Assembly: GCF_030936135.1 (NCBI RefSeq)
Contig: NC_082635.1
Location: forward strand, 310,001 to 374,000
Source: Gavia stellata
Taxonomy: Eukaryota; Chordata; Aves; Gaviiformes; Gaviidae
Length of the DNA stretch: 64,000 bases
Direction: 5' to 3'
Both the position numbers and the translations under genes were made by a program. The notes below the pieces were generated by a model. It was not told the DNA's origin. It ran no database searches and worked only from the letters and a program-made list of their open reading frames with translations. Numbering within the stretch: the stretch's first letter is position 1; the number at the start of each line of letters is the position of its first letter. Below are positions 54,501 through 63,239 of the stretch, one piece after another.

Positions 54501-55822
54501 ACACTGGTGTCCCAGTGTCACCACAACAACACAGCGTCCCGTCCTGCGTGTCCCAGTGTCACCCCAGCACCCCAGGGAGAAGTGCCTCGAGGCCTCGGGC
54601 AGGTGGACATGGACCTCTGGGGAAGGGGTCCCCAGAAGGGATGGGCAGGTACCTCAATTCGGCGATGGCAAGCATGGCTTTCTGCCGCACCGCCGTGCAC
54701 AGTTGGTCCTTGGGCTCCTCTTCCAGCAGCACCTGCAGAGCACAGCCGGGATGGGACCTGGCAGCTGCCAGCAGCCAGTGCCACCAGACCCCCGCCCAGC
54801 CCAAGTGCTGTCCTCAGAGGGGGCCTTGCCCCCTTCCACAGAGCGTCCCCTCACCTGGATATTCTCTGCCAGCTCATATCTGTGGCAGAAGTCATCTAGG
54901 CCCTGGGACAAGCCCTGGTGCCTGGCGGTTCTGCACAGGTTGCAGATGCACTTAAGGAACTTAATCTTCTGGCTCTCCTCCTGGCAGCCGGGTGACAGAG
55001 GGACAAACAGGGAGCGTGAGAGGGGGGACACACACGGCCAGTGGGACCCGAGCACTGGGGGTGCAGTGCCGTGCGGGACAGCTGGGAGAAGCAGCTCTGC
55101 CCAGGCAGCACACTGCCAGCAGCCTGGCAGCAGGCAGCAGAGCCCCTGTCAGCAGCCGCCGGCACAGCCGCGTTCGAAATGTCCGCGGTTACCTTTTCTG
55201 GGCTGCTGAGAAAGGCCAGGATGAAGTCCACGCTTTCGTCTTCCTCTTCATACACAGGTAACCAGCTGGCATCTAATAAAGGAGGAGAGCAGGGAGGGCT
55301 GTAGAGAGGGTCTGGTGGCAGGAAAGAGCAGAGGAAGGAGCTCTGCCTTCCGTCCGGCCCGTGCCCGCTCCCCTGGCACAGGCTTCCCATGCATGTCAGG
55401 GCTGGAGGGTGCCCGGCAGGCAGGCTGCGATGCTGGAGCACAGTGTGGCGGGGAAAGCCCCCAGTGCCCCCAGCTGAGGAACTCGCTTGCAGACGGGCAG
55501 GAAAGGTCCCCGTCCCACAGCATTGCTGCCTCCTGCCAGCCCAGCTGCCTCTCGCTGCCTGTGCCCTGGAGCAGGAGCTGGGTCCCCTGCCAGCCCTGAG
55601 CAGCCCTGTCATTCAGGCAGTGTCGTGCCCCCCACCCGCGGGCGTCGAGCAGGGTGTGCTCGCTGGCCCCAGCCCTGCCCAGACCCCCAGGGTCCCTCAC
55701 TCACCGATCTGCAGTGGCAGGACCGTGCAGAGCACCTGGGGCTCCGGTGGAGAGCTGCTCTCCTGGGGAGCCCCGTTCTCCTGCCAGGCCAGCGTGGGGC
55801 AGCTGGGGGCACTCTGCGCCAT
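48571..55822 (-). CDS. Maestro heat-like repeat (MROH) family protein, intact, 19 coding exons
   Basis: Exons 5' to 3' (- strand): 55822-55705, 55272-55193, 54980-54855, 54732-54653, 54473-54353, 54027-53938, 53537-53433, 53002-52834, 52710-52613, 52159-52010, 51810-51656, 51512-51368, 51248-51111, 50905-50729, 50136-49981, 49804-49703, 49407-49305, 49028-48969, 48707-48571. All introns are GT-AG and all phases fit, giving 2310 nt, 769 aa and no internal stop. It is all-helical HEAT-type sequence with family blocks: YLQPSEGTDIVLVAIEAMRD, LSLVLRGLITLS, MKALVVFQNVMGHL, LLKWKELKHLVQTQQ, DRSRAEEYLKQSLPYL and a cysteine-rich C-terminus RALCCWCC. Such genes are multiplied in birds and their molecular role is unknown. 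The ATG lies two bases after an acceptor-like CTGCAG in strong Kozak context, so an untranslated exon probably lies upstream. Which family member it is cannot be told from sequence alone. Confidence 0.93.
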
Positions 55823-56224
55823 CCTGCAGGACGGAGGAAAGGGGTAGGGGCAGGGAAGGGGGAAGCTTCGGCAAAGGGCCTTGGTGCCGCGCGGCTGCCG
55901 GGGGCGTCGGGTAGAGACGCGGGCAGTGCTCGGGGGCTCCTCGACAGCTCTGTGCTCCTGCCCTGTCCCGTCACCGTCCTGCCGGACACTGCGGGCTGGG
56001 GGCCACAGCCATGCCGACCACATGCAGCGCAGTGGGGTGTCACAAAGGGAGGTCACAAAGGGCCCCACTGTCACCTCTGCGTGCACATCCTGGACATACC
56101 ATATAGGGCAATGCCAACCCCACCTCATGGCGGTGCGCACGGGACAGGACATAACATTTAAGGCAATACTCGCCCAGCTTGATGACACGGGCCATGTTTG
56201 GCAGTGGCAGTGGCTTAGTGGGGC
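55823..56224. other. Region upstream of the MROH coding start
   Basis: GC-rich. On the - strand it ends with a pyrimidine stretch and CCTCCGTCCTGCAG directly before the start codon, so it is likely intron or 5' untranslated sequence of the MROH gene. No upstream exon could be fixed. Confidence 0.5.
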
Positions 56225-56696
56225 TTGCACAGCCTCGAGGCCTTTTCTTCTTCCCTCACTGCCCCCAGCGAGTGGGCTGAGGAGGGCAAGAAGTCGGGAG
56301 AGGACTCGGCCGAGACAGCTGACCCATGCTGACCAGAGGCATAGCCCACACCGCGCGATGTCATGCTCAGCGGGAGCCGCTCGGCTGTCCCACAGGAGGA
56401 AGAGGGAACCTCTGGGGTGACGGGGTTTGTCTCCCTGAGCCAGGGCTACGCCTGATGGAGCCCTGCTTCGAGCAAGCAGCTGGACACCCTCCTGCCAGGG
56501 CAAGTGGTGAATGAGCTCCTCGCTTGGCTTTGCTTGCATGCATGGCTTTGCTTCACTTCTTAAACTGCCTTTATCTTGACCCACGTGTTTACCTCCCTTT
56601 TCGCCCGCCTGATTGTCTCGCCCACCCCCATGACAGAGGAGTGAGCGAGCGGCTGGCTGGGGGCTTAGCTGCTGGCTGGGGCCAGCCCACCACACA
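56225..56696 (+). mobile_element. Degenerate solo LTR of an avian endogenous retrovirus
   Basis: The 3' half matches an LTR type I know from many bird genomes: AGACAGCTGACCCATGC, GATGTCATGCTCAG, AAACTGCCTTTATCTTGACC, GAGTGAGCGAGCGGCTG and GGCTTAGCTGCTGGCTGGGG follow in the expected order and orientation, ending in CACACA near 56696. The 5' edge is eroded and uncertain. No internal viral genes are present, so it is a solo LTR left by recombination. Compared with the family it has gained many G and C, as expected for an old insertion in this GC-rich block. The class (ERVL-like) is from memory. Confidence 0.75.
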
Positions 56697-57168
56697 GGTC
56701 AAGGACCATTTCAGTTCCAGGAATAATATGCGACAGGCAAAGCCAAAATAAAACCCAAGACGCTTCCAGTTCATCTCCTGGCAGTGCGTAGCATTCAAGA
56801 CATCACCAAGATGACGTTTCTCACAGTTTAAGTGTTTCTTTTATCGCCAGGGGTGGAGACACCTTAGCCGCCTCCTGGGGCCACCACGGGGAGGGAGGTG
56901 AAGGGAAAATTCAAATTGTCCATGCTCAGCCATGGTCATTCATGACCAAGGAGTGATTTGGCATGGAGGGCAAGAAGGCCCAACTGCGGAAGGACTTCAG
57001 GGATGCCAGGGATTGAGGGGCTCCGTGTCAGGGAGCAAAATTTCCCTTGGCGATGAGATGAGAAAGGCCACGGGGTTGTCTCGGAGCAGCGGTGTAGAGA
57101 TGCCCAGGAGCCACCTTGGGCAGCGGAGCTGGCGCTGGGGGGTCAACCAAGGCTGGGCTGAGGCGCCC
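56697..57168. other. Spacer between the LTR and the 22-bp minisatellite
   Basis: Moderately GC-rich, with a short AT-richer part near 56700-56850. No gene or repeat is recognised. Confidence 0.5.
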
Positions 57169-57722
57169 CATGACGATGCTCACAGCACCCCATGATGATG
57201 CTCACAGCACCCCGTGACGATGTTCACAGCACCCTATGACGATGCTCACAGCACTCCGTGATGATGTTCATAGCACCCAATGATGATGCTCACAGCACCC
57301 CATGACGATGCTCACAGCACTCTGTGACGATGCTCACAGCACCACCATGACGATGTTCACAGCATCCCGTGATGGTGCTCACAGCACCCTATGACGATGC
57401 TCACAGCACCACCGTGACAATGTTCACAGCACCCCATGACGGTGCTCGCAGCACCCCATGACAATGCTCACAGCACCCTATGACGGTGCTCACAGCACCC
57501 CATGACAATGCTCACAGCACCCCATGATGATGCTCACAGCACCCCCATGACAATGCTCACAGCACCCTATGACGGTGCTCACAGCACCCCCATGACGATG
57601 CTCACAGCACCCCATGACGATGCTCACAGCACCCCCATGACAATGCTCACAGCACCCTATGACAGTGCTCACAGCACCCCCATGACGATGCTCACAGCAC
57701 CCCACGACGATGCTCACAGCAC
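57169..57722 (+). repeat. 22-bp minisatellite, 25 copies
   Basis: Twenty-five copies of a unit of the form CATGACGATGCTCACAGC plus ACCC, mostly 22 or 23 bp. The last twelve copies group into blocks of four (about 90 bp), as the pattern of ACAATG, ACGGTG or ACAGTG, and ACGATG variants repeats. It lies downstream of the PPP1R13L poly(A) site and is not coding. Confidence 0.95.
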
Positions 57723-57960
57723 CCGATGATGACACCCATATGTGTCCCCCAGTCCCAAGTGGAGTGTCCCCACCCACCACGTAACCCCTCCGGTCCTGAG
57801 CAGGGCGTCCCCACCCATGTCCCCACCCATGTCACCCCCCCCAGTCTGATGCAGGGTGACCCCCACCTGTGTCACCCCTCCAGTCCCAAGCGGGGTGTCC
57901 CCACCCGTGTCACCCTGAGGCCCCACAGCCCCCACCCGCCCCCCCTGTGACGCAGAGGAC
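57723..57960 (+). repeat. Degenerate C-rich repeats
   Basis: Phrases such as CCCACCCATGTCACCCC, CCAGTCCCAAG and GGGTGTCCCCACCC recur at roughly 40-55 bp with much variation. The tract links the 22-bp array to the PPP1R13L 3' end. Confidence 0.6.
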
Positions 57961-57988
57961 GGAGACCACCAGGCGCAGCCGAAGGCTC

Positions 57989-57994
57989 TTTACT
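57989..57994 (-). terminator. Candidate poly(A) signal AGTAAA of PPP1R13L
   Basis: No AATAAA or ATTAAA is seen on the - strand just downstream of the PPP1R13L stop. AGTAAA, a known weaker variant, lies about 225 nt after the stop in a context compatible with cleavage near 57965-57975. Confidence 0.5.
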
Positions 57995-58217
57995 CCCCAG
58001 AGAAGCCAACACCGTGGGGTGACACCCGCTGTCACCAGCTTGAGGGGGTACATGACACCGCGGGGTGGGGGGCACCCCGGTGCCTTGCTCGGAAAGGGGG
58101 GGGACGGGATGGGGGGCAGCCGAGGAGGTGCCCGCCGGCAAAGGGGACCCATGCACCCAAGCGGCTGCGGGGGCCGGGGCCGGCTCCAGGCCCCCCCCAT
58201 GTCTTCAGGGTCCCCCC

Positions 58218-61200
58218 TCAGACCTTCTTCCGCTGCGGCCGCACCCTGGGGAAGAGCTGGGGGAGGGTGTCAGGGGGAGGGTGTCAGGGGGAGGGTGACC
58301 CCCCAGCCCCCCAGCACGATAAGCCATGGAGGGGCCATGAGATCCACCCTCAGGGCCATGGAGGGGCTGTGGGGACCATGGGTGCTGTGGGTCCCCCCCC
58401 CTCCCCGGGGTCACGGGTGCTGTGGGTGTCCCCCTGGGGCTGTGGGGTGGTGGCCATGGGTGCTGTGGCACCCTCCTGGGGCTGCGGGTGCTGTGGTTGA
58501 GCCCCTGAGGCTGTGAGGTGGCCATGGGTGCTGTGGAACCCTCTGGGGCTGTGGGTCCCTGTCCACGGCCATGGGTGCTGTGTGGGTGCTCCCCGAGGGC
58601 TGTGGGGTGGCCATGGGTGCTGTGGGACCCCCCCCGGGGCCATGGCCACTGTGGGACCCTCTGAAGGCCATGGGTGCTGTTGGTACCCCCCCCTGGAGCT
58701 ATGGAGTGGCTGTGGGTGCTGTTGGACCCACCTGGGGCCATGGGTGCTGTGGGACCCCCTGAGGGATGTGGGTGCTGTGGGTACCCCCCCTGGGGCTGTG
58801 GAGTGGCTGTGGGTGGGTGCTATGGGTACCCTCTGCGGCCATGGGTGCTGTGTGGGTGCTCCTCCAAGGCCGTGGGTGCTGTGGGAACCCCCTGGGGCGG
58901 CGGGTGCTGTGGGACACCCTGAGGGATGCGGGTGCTGTGGGACCCCCTCAGGGCCGTGGGTGCTGTGGGTACCACCCCCCGGGGCTGTGGAGTGGCTCTG
59001 GGTGCTGTGGGAACCCTCAGGGGTTGTGGGTCCCCCTCCACGGCCATGGGTGCTGTGTGGGTGCTGTGGGACCCCCCCCATGGGGCTATGGGCACTGCAG
59101 GACCCCCTGAGGGATGTGGGTGCTGTGGGTATCTCCCCTGGGGCTGTGGAGTGGCTGTGGGTGCTGTGGGACCCCCCTGGGGCCATGGGTGCTGTAGGAC
59201 CCCCTGAGGGATGTGGGTGCTGTGGGACCCCCCTGGGGCCCTGGGTGCTGTGGCACCCCCCCACTCACCCCGAAATAGTTGCGGGGGACGTAGCCCTCGT
59301 GGCCGTAGAGGGACCCCCACCACCAGTCGAGCTCCTCCTGGGGCTGGCGGCGCAGGACGGTGACGGGCTCGCCCTCGCGGAAGGACAGCTCGTCCCCGAA
59401 CTCGGCGCTGTAGTCCCACAGCGCGTACACCACCCCGCTGTTCAGCACCCCCATGCTCTGCTCCACCTCTGCGGGGACGGGGACGTCAGCACCCTGGGTG
59501 CCCCCAAACACCCCCACCTCCGTGGCACTGCACCCCCAGCACCCTCTTGCCCTGAACCCGCCCCCCCCCAGCACCCCGTAACCCACCCAGCACCCACATG
59601 GCACTGCACCCCTCACACCCCATCGCCCTGAGACCCCCCCAGCACCCCGTAACCCCCCCAGCACCCACATGGCACTGCACCCTTCGCACCCCATCACCCT
59701 GAGACCCCCCCAGCACCCCGTAACCCACCCAGCACCGACATGGCACTGCACCCCTCACACCCCATTGCCGAGACCCGCCCCAGCACCCCGTAACCCCCCC
59801 AGCACCCACATGGCACTGCACCCTTCTCACCCCATCGCCCTGAGACCCCCCCAGCACCCCGTAACGCACCCACATAGCACTGTACCCTTTGCACCCCATT
59901 GCCGAGACCCGCCCCAGCACCCTGTAACCCCCCCAGCACCCACATGGCACTGCACCCTTCGCACCCCATCGCCCTGAGACCCCCCCAGCACGCCGTAACC
60001 CACCCAGCACCCACATGGCACTGCACCCCTCACACCCCATTGCCGAGACCCACCCCAGCACCCCGTAACCCCCCCAGCACCCACATGGCACTGCACCCTT
60101 CGCACCCCATCGCCCTGAGACCCCCCCAGCACCCCGAACCCCCCCCAGCACCGACATGGCACTGCACCCTTCTCACCCCATCGCCCTGAGACCCCCCAGC
60201 ACCCCGTAACCCACCCAGCACCCACATGGCACTGCACCCTTCTCACCCCATCGCCCTGAGACCCCCCCAGCACCCCGTAACCCCCCCAGCACCCCCATAG
60301 CACTGCACCCTGGCACCCAATTGCCCCCCAGCACCCCCATAGCACCCCGTACCCCCCCAGCACCCCCATAGCACTGCACTCCTGGCACCCCCCCTGCCCT
60401 GAACCCATACCCGGTCCTGGTATCCCCTCCCAGTATCTGTACCCTTCCCAGTATGCCTTCCCAGTATCCATATCCCCCCCATATCTCCTCTCAGTACCCC
60501 CTCCCAGTGTCCATGCCACCCAGTACCCCCTCCCAGTATCCATACCACCCCAGTACCCCTTCCCAGTACTTGTACACCCCCAGTACTCTCTCACAGTACC
60601 CCTACTTGACCAGTACCTCCTCCCAGTACCCATACCCTCCCAGTATCCCCTCCCAGTACCCACAGAACCCCAATACTCCCTCTCAGTATCCATATACCCC
60701 CAATAACCCCTCCCAGTACCCCCCTCCCAGTACCCACATCCTCCTATACTCCCTCCCCAGTACCCATATTCCCCTGATACCTGCTCCCAGTACCTATATT
60801 CCTCCTCCCAGTACCTATATCCCTTCTCCCAGTACCCATAAAACCCCAGTACCTCCCTCCCAGTACCCATAACCTGCCCAGTACCCCCTCCCAGGACCCA
60901 TAGAAGCCCAGTACCACCATCCCAGTACCCATAACCTGCCCAGTACCCCCTCCCAGTACCCATATCCCCCCAATACCCTCTCCCAGTACCTATACCCCTC
61001 CTCCCAGTACCCATAGAACGCCAGTACCCCCTTCCAGTACCCATATTCCCCCAATACCCTCTCCCAGTACCTATATCCCTCCTCCCAGTACCCACAGAAC
61101 CCCAGTACCTCCCTCCCAGTACTCATAACCTGCCCAGTACCCCCTCCCAGTACCCACAGAACCCCAGTACCCCCATCCCAGTACCCATAACCTGCCCAGT

Positions 61201-63214
61201 ATCCCCTCCCAGTACCCTTATTCCCCCGAAACCCTCTCCCAGTACCCGTATTCCTACTCCCAGTACCCACAGAACCCCAGTACCTCCCTCCCAGTACTCA
61301 TAACCTGCCCAGTACCCCCTCCCAGTACCCACAGAACCCCAGTACCCCCATCCCAGTACCCATAACCTGCCCCGTACCCCCTCCCAGTACCCTTATTCCC
61401 CGAAACCCTCTCCCAGTACCCGTATTCCTACTCCCAGTACCCACAGAACCCCAGTACCTCCCTCCCAGTACTCATAACCTGCCCAGTACCCCCTCCCAGT
61501 ACCCACAGAACCCCAGTACCCCCCATCCCAGTACCCATAACCTGCCCAGTACCCCCTCCCAGTACCCTTATTCCCCCGAAACCCTCTCCCAGTACCCGTA
61601 TTCCTACTACCCAGTACCCACAGAACCCCAGTACCTCCCTCCCAGTACTCATAACCTGCCCAGTACCCCCTCCCAGTACCCACAGAACCCCAGTACCCCC
61701 ATCCCAGTACCCATAACCTGCCCAGTACCCCCTCCCAGTACCCATATTCCCCCGATACCCTCTCCCAGTACCCATATCCCTCCTCCCAGTACCATCACAC
61801 CCCAGTAACCCTACCTAGTACCCGTGCCCCACCCCATTACCCATCCACTCCCAGTTCTCCCAGTGCTCCCAGTGCCCCGGTACCGGTGAGGTAGTTGTAG
61901 CAGTCGGCGTAGCCCTCCCGGTACGGGTCGCACTTCTCCACGGCCAGGCTGCCGTCGCTGGTGGTGGTGGCGAAGATGGCGGCGCCGTGGCGCACCAGGG
62001 CCACGCACACCCCCGTGTCGTTGCAGGAGGCGGCGCAGTGAAGCGGCGTCCTGGCACCGTGGGGATGGGGGGAATTTGGGGTACGGGGGCGGAGGGTGGG
62101 CACCCCTAGGACCCCACCCACCCACCCCGGTGTCCCGGGGATGAGGGACCCCCCGTGCCCGTCCCCGTCCCACCCCATCCACGGTCACCGAGGGCTGTCG
62201 GGGGGTTATTGGGGTCCCCGCTCACTGGAGGCTGACGGGGATTATTGGGGTCCCCGTCCCCAGTGGTGCCGGGTTGGGGTCCCCGTCCCCTGTCCCTGCT
62301 CAGCCGGGGTTGTTGGGGGGTGACTGGGGTGCCTGTCCCCCTCTGTCCCCATCCCCGATCACCCCAGGCTCGGAGGGGGGTTCTTGGGGTCCCCATCCCT
62401 GTTCCCCGTGGCTGTGGGGGTCCTTGGGGTGCCCGTCCCCATCCCCTCTGGCTCTGGGGGTCTGGGGGTCCCAGGTGTCCCCACTCCTCTGTGTCCCTGG
62501 GGTCCTCGGGCCCCACCCCACGTCCCACCAGCCGTGGCTGTGGGGTCCCCCGTCCCCCCAGCCCCACGTAAGTGGGTCCCCGTCCCACCAGCCGTGGCTG
62601 TGGGGTCCCCCATCCCCTCAGCCCCGTGTCAGTGGGTCCCCGTCCCACCAGCCGTGGCTGTGGGGTCCCCCGTCCCCCCAGCCCATGTCAGTGGGTCCCT
62701 GTCCCACCAGCCGTGGCTGTGGGGTCCCCCATCCCCTCAGCCCCGTGTCAGTGGGTCCCCGTCCCACCAGCCGTGGCTGTGGGGTCCCCCATCCCCTCAG
62801 CCCCATGTCAGTGGGTCCCCGTCCCACCAGCCGTGGCTGTGGGGTCCCCCGTCCCCCCAGCCCCACGTAAGTGGGTCCCCGTCCCACCAGCCGTGGCTGT
62901 GGGGTCCCCCATCCCCTCAGCCCCATGTCAGTAGGTCCCCGTCCCACCAGCCATGGCTGTGGGGTCCCCCGTCCCCCCAGCCCCATGTCAGTGGGTCCCC
63001 GTCCCCGTCCCACCAGCCGTGGCTGTGGGGTCCCCCGTCCCCCCAGCCCCATGTCAGTGGGTCCCCCGTCCCCCGTCCCACCAGCCGTGCTGTCGGGGGA
63101 GTTGACGTTGGCCCCGCTGGCGATGAGGAAGTCGACGATGCTGTAGTTGGCGCCGCAGATGGCGTTGTGCAGCGCCGTGATGCCCTCGTCATTGGGCTGG
63201 CTGGGGTCGTTCAG
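58218..63214 (-). CDS. PPP1R13L: PPP1R13L (iASPP), last four coding exons; 5' part outside the window
   Basis: iASPP binds p53-family proteins and inhibits p53-driven apoptosis; the visible part is the ankyrin-SH3 binding module. Exons 5' to 3': 63214-63082 ([20 protein letters not shown] and the rest of one ankyrin unit), 62050-61884 ([11 protein letters not shown] to [18 protein letters not shown]), 59468-59269 ([19 protein letters not shown], an SH3 domain with WWW and GYVPRNYFG) and 58256-58218 ([12 protein letters not shown] and stop). The three downstream exons join in phase. The first visible exon is one base short: family sequence and the next exon require AGC CAC GGC TG at its end but AGC ACG GCT G is present, a one-base deletion near 63089. 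Everything else is intact and conserved, so I favour an assembly error or private indel over a dead gene. All introns are filled with minisatellites. About 179 residues are visible; the N-terminal proline-rich part lies to the right. Confidence 0.93.
58257..59268 (-). repeat. Minisatellite filling the last PPP1R13L intron
   Basis: On the + strand the phrases GGGTGCTGTGGGACCCCC, GGGGCCATGGGTGCTGTGG and GGGGCTGTGGAGTGGCTGTG alternate in units of about 30-40 bp over nearly the whole 1.0 kb intron. The array starts next to the donor of the SH3 exon. Larger blocks recur with variation, for instance the phrase GAGGGATGTGGGTGCTGTGG near 58.76 and 59.11 kb. Confidence 0.9.
59510..60410 (-). repeat. 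71-bp minisatellite in the PPP1R13L intron before the SH3 exon
   Basis: About twelve copies of a unit with AGCACCCCGTAACCC, CACATGGCACTGCACCC and CACCCCATCGCCCTGAGACC. The CATGGCACTGCA element recurs at 59597, 59668, 59739 and 59809 (spacing 71, 71, 70) and on to about 60295. Two variants differ in the segment before GAGACC. Confidence 0.95.
60411..61860 (-). repeat. CCCAGTACCC satellite with 175-bp higher-order units
   Basis: Built from short elements of about 14-20 bp around CCCAGTACCC. In the right half these are grouped into a higher-order unit: the phrase CAGTACCTCCCTCCCAGTAC recurs near 61102, 61278, 61452 and 61629, spacing about 175 bp, with near-identical contents between. It is a second, unrelated array in the same intron as the 71-bp repeat and abuts the donor of the ankyrin exon at 61884. 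Confidence 0.93.
62170..62520 (-). repeat. Degenerate G/C repeats in the ankyrin intron
   Basis: Irregular phrases of the type TTGGGGTCCCCGTCCC and GGGGTGCCCGTCCCC recur at about 50-65 bp. This looks like the older, decayed edge of the 60-bp array that follows. Confidence 0.65.
62521..63075 (-). repeat. 60-bp minisatellite containing copies of an exon end and splice donor
   Basis: Nine units of 59-66 bp start near 62521, 62581, 62641, 62700, 62760, 62820, 62880, 62940 and 63006. On the - strand each contains ACAGCCACGGCTGGTGGGAC (one unit has a single change in it), which is the end of the adjacent ankyrin exon plus its GTGGGA donor, followed by intron-like CCCACTGACATGGGGCTG. The tenth, outermost copy is the true exon-intron junction at 63074-63095. 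The array therefore appears to be a tandem amplification of that junction. Confidence 0.93.
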
Positions 63215-63239
63215 CTGGGGACACGCACGCCTGTCCCCA

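Noticed and set aside
57169-57722. CRISPR-like regular repeat array
   Set aside because: Units are contiguous with no unique spacers and the context is a vertebrate genome; it is a minisatellite.
57490-57780. Repeat peptides of the MTMLTAPHDDAHSTP kind on the + strand and their - strand counterpart
   Set aside because: Direct translation of the 22-bp minisatellite; no start context, splice site or relative.
58350-61683. Long repetitive frames across the PPP1R13L introns (for example about 420 codons of [12 protein letters not shown] repeats)
   Set aside because: They lie in intronic minisatellites; stop codons are simply absent from the repeat unit. They are on either strand and some run through known exons in the wrong frame.
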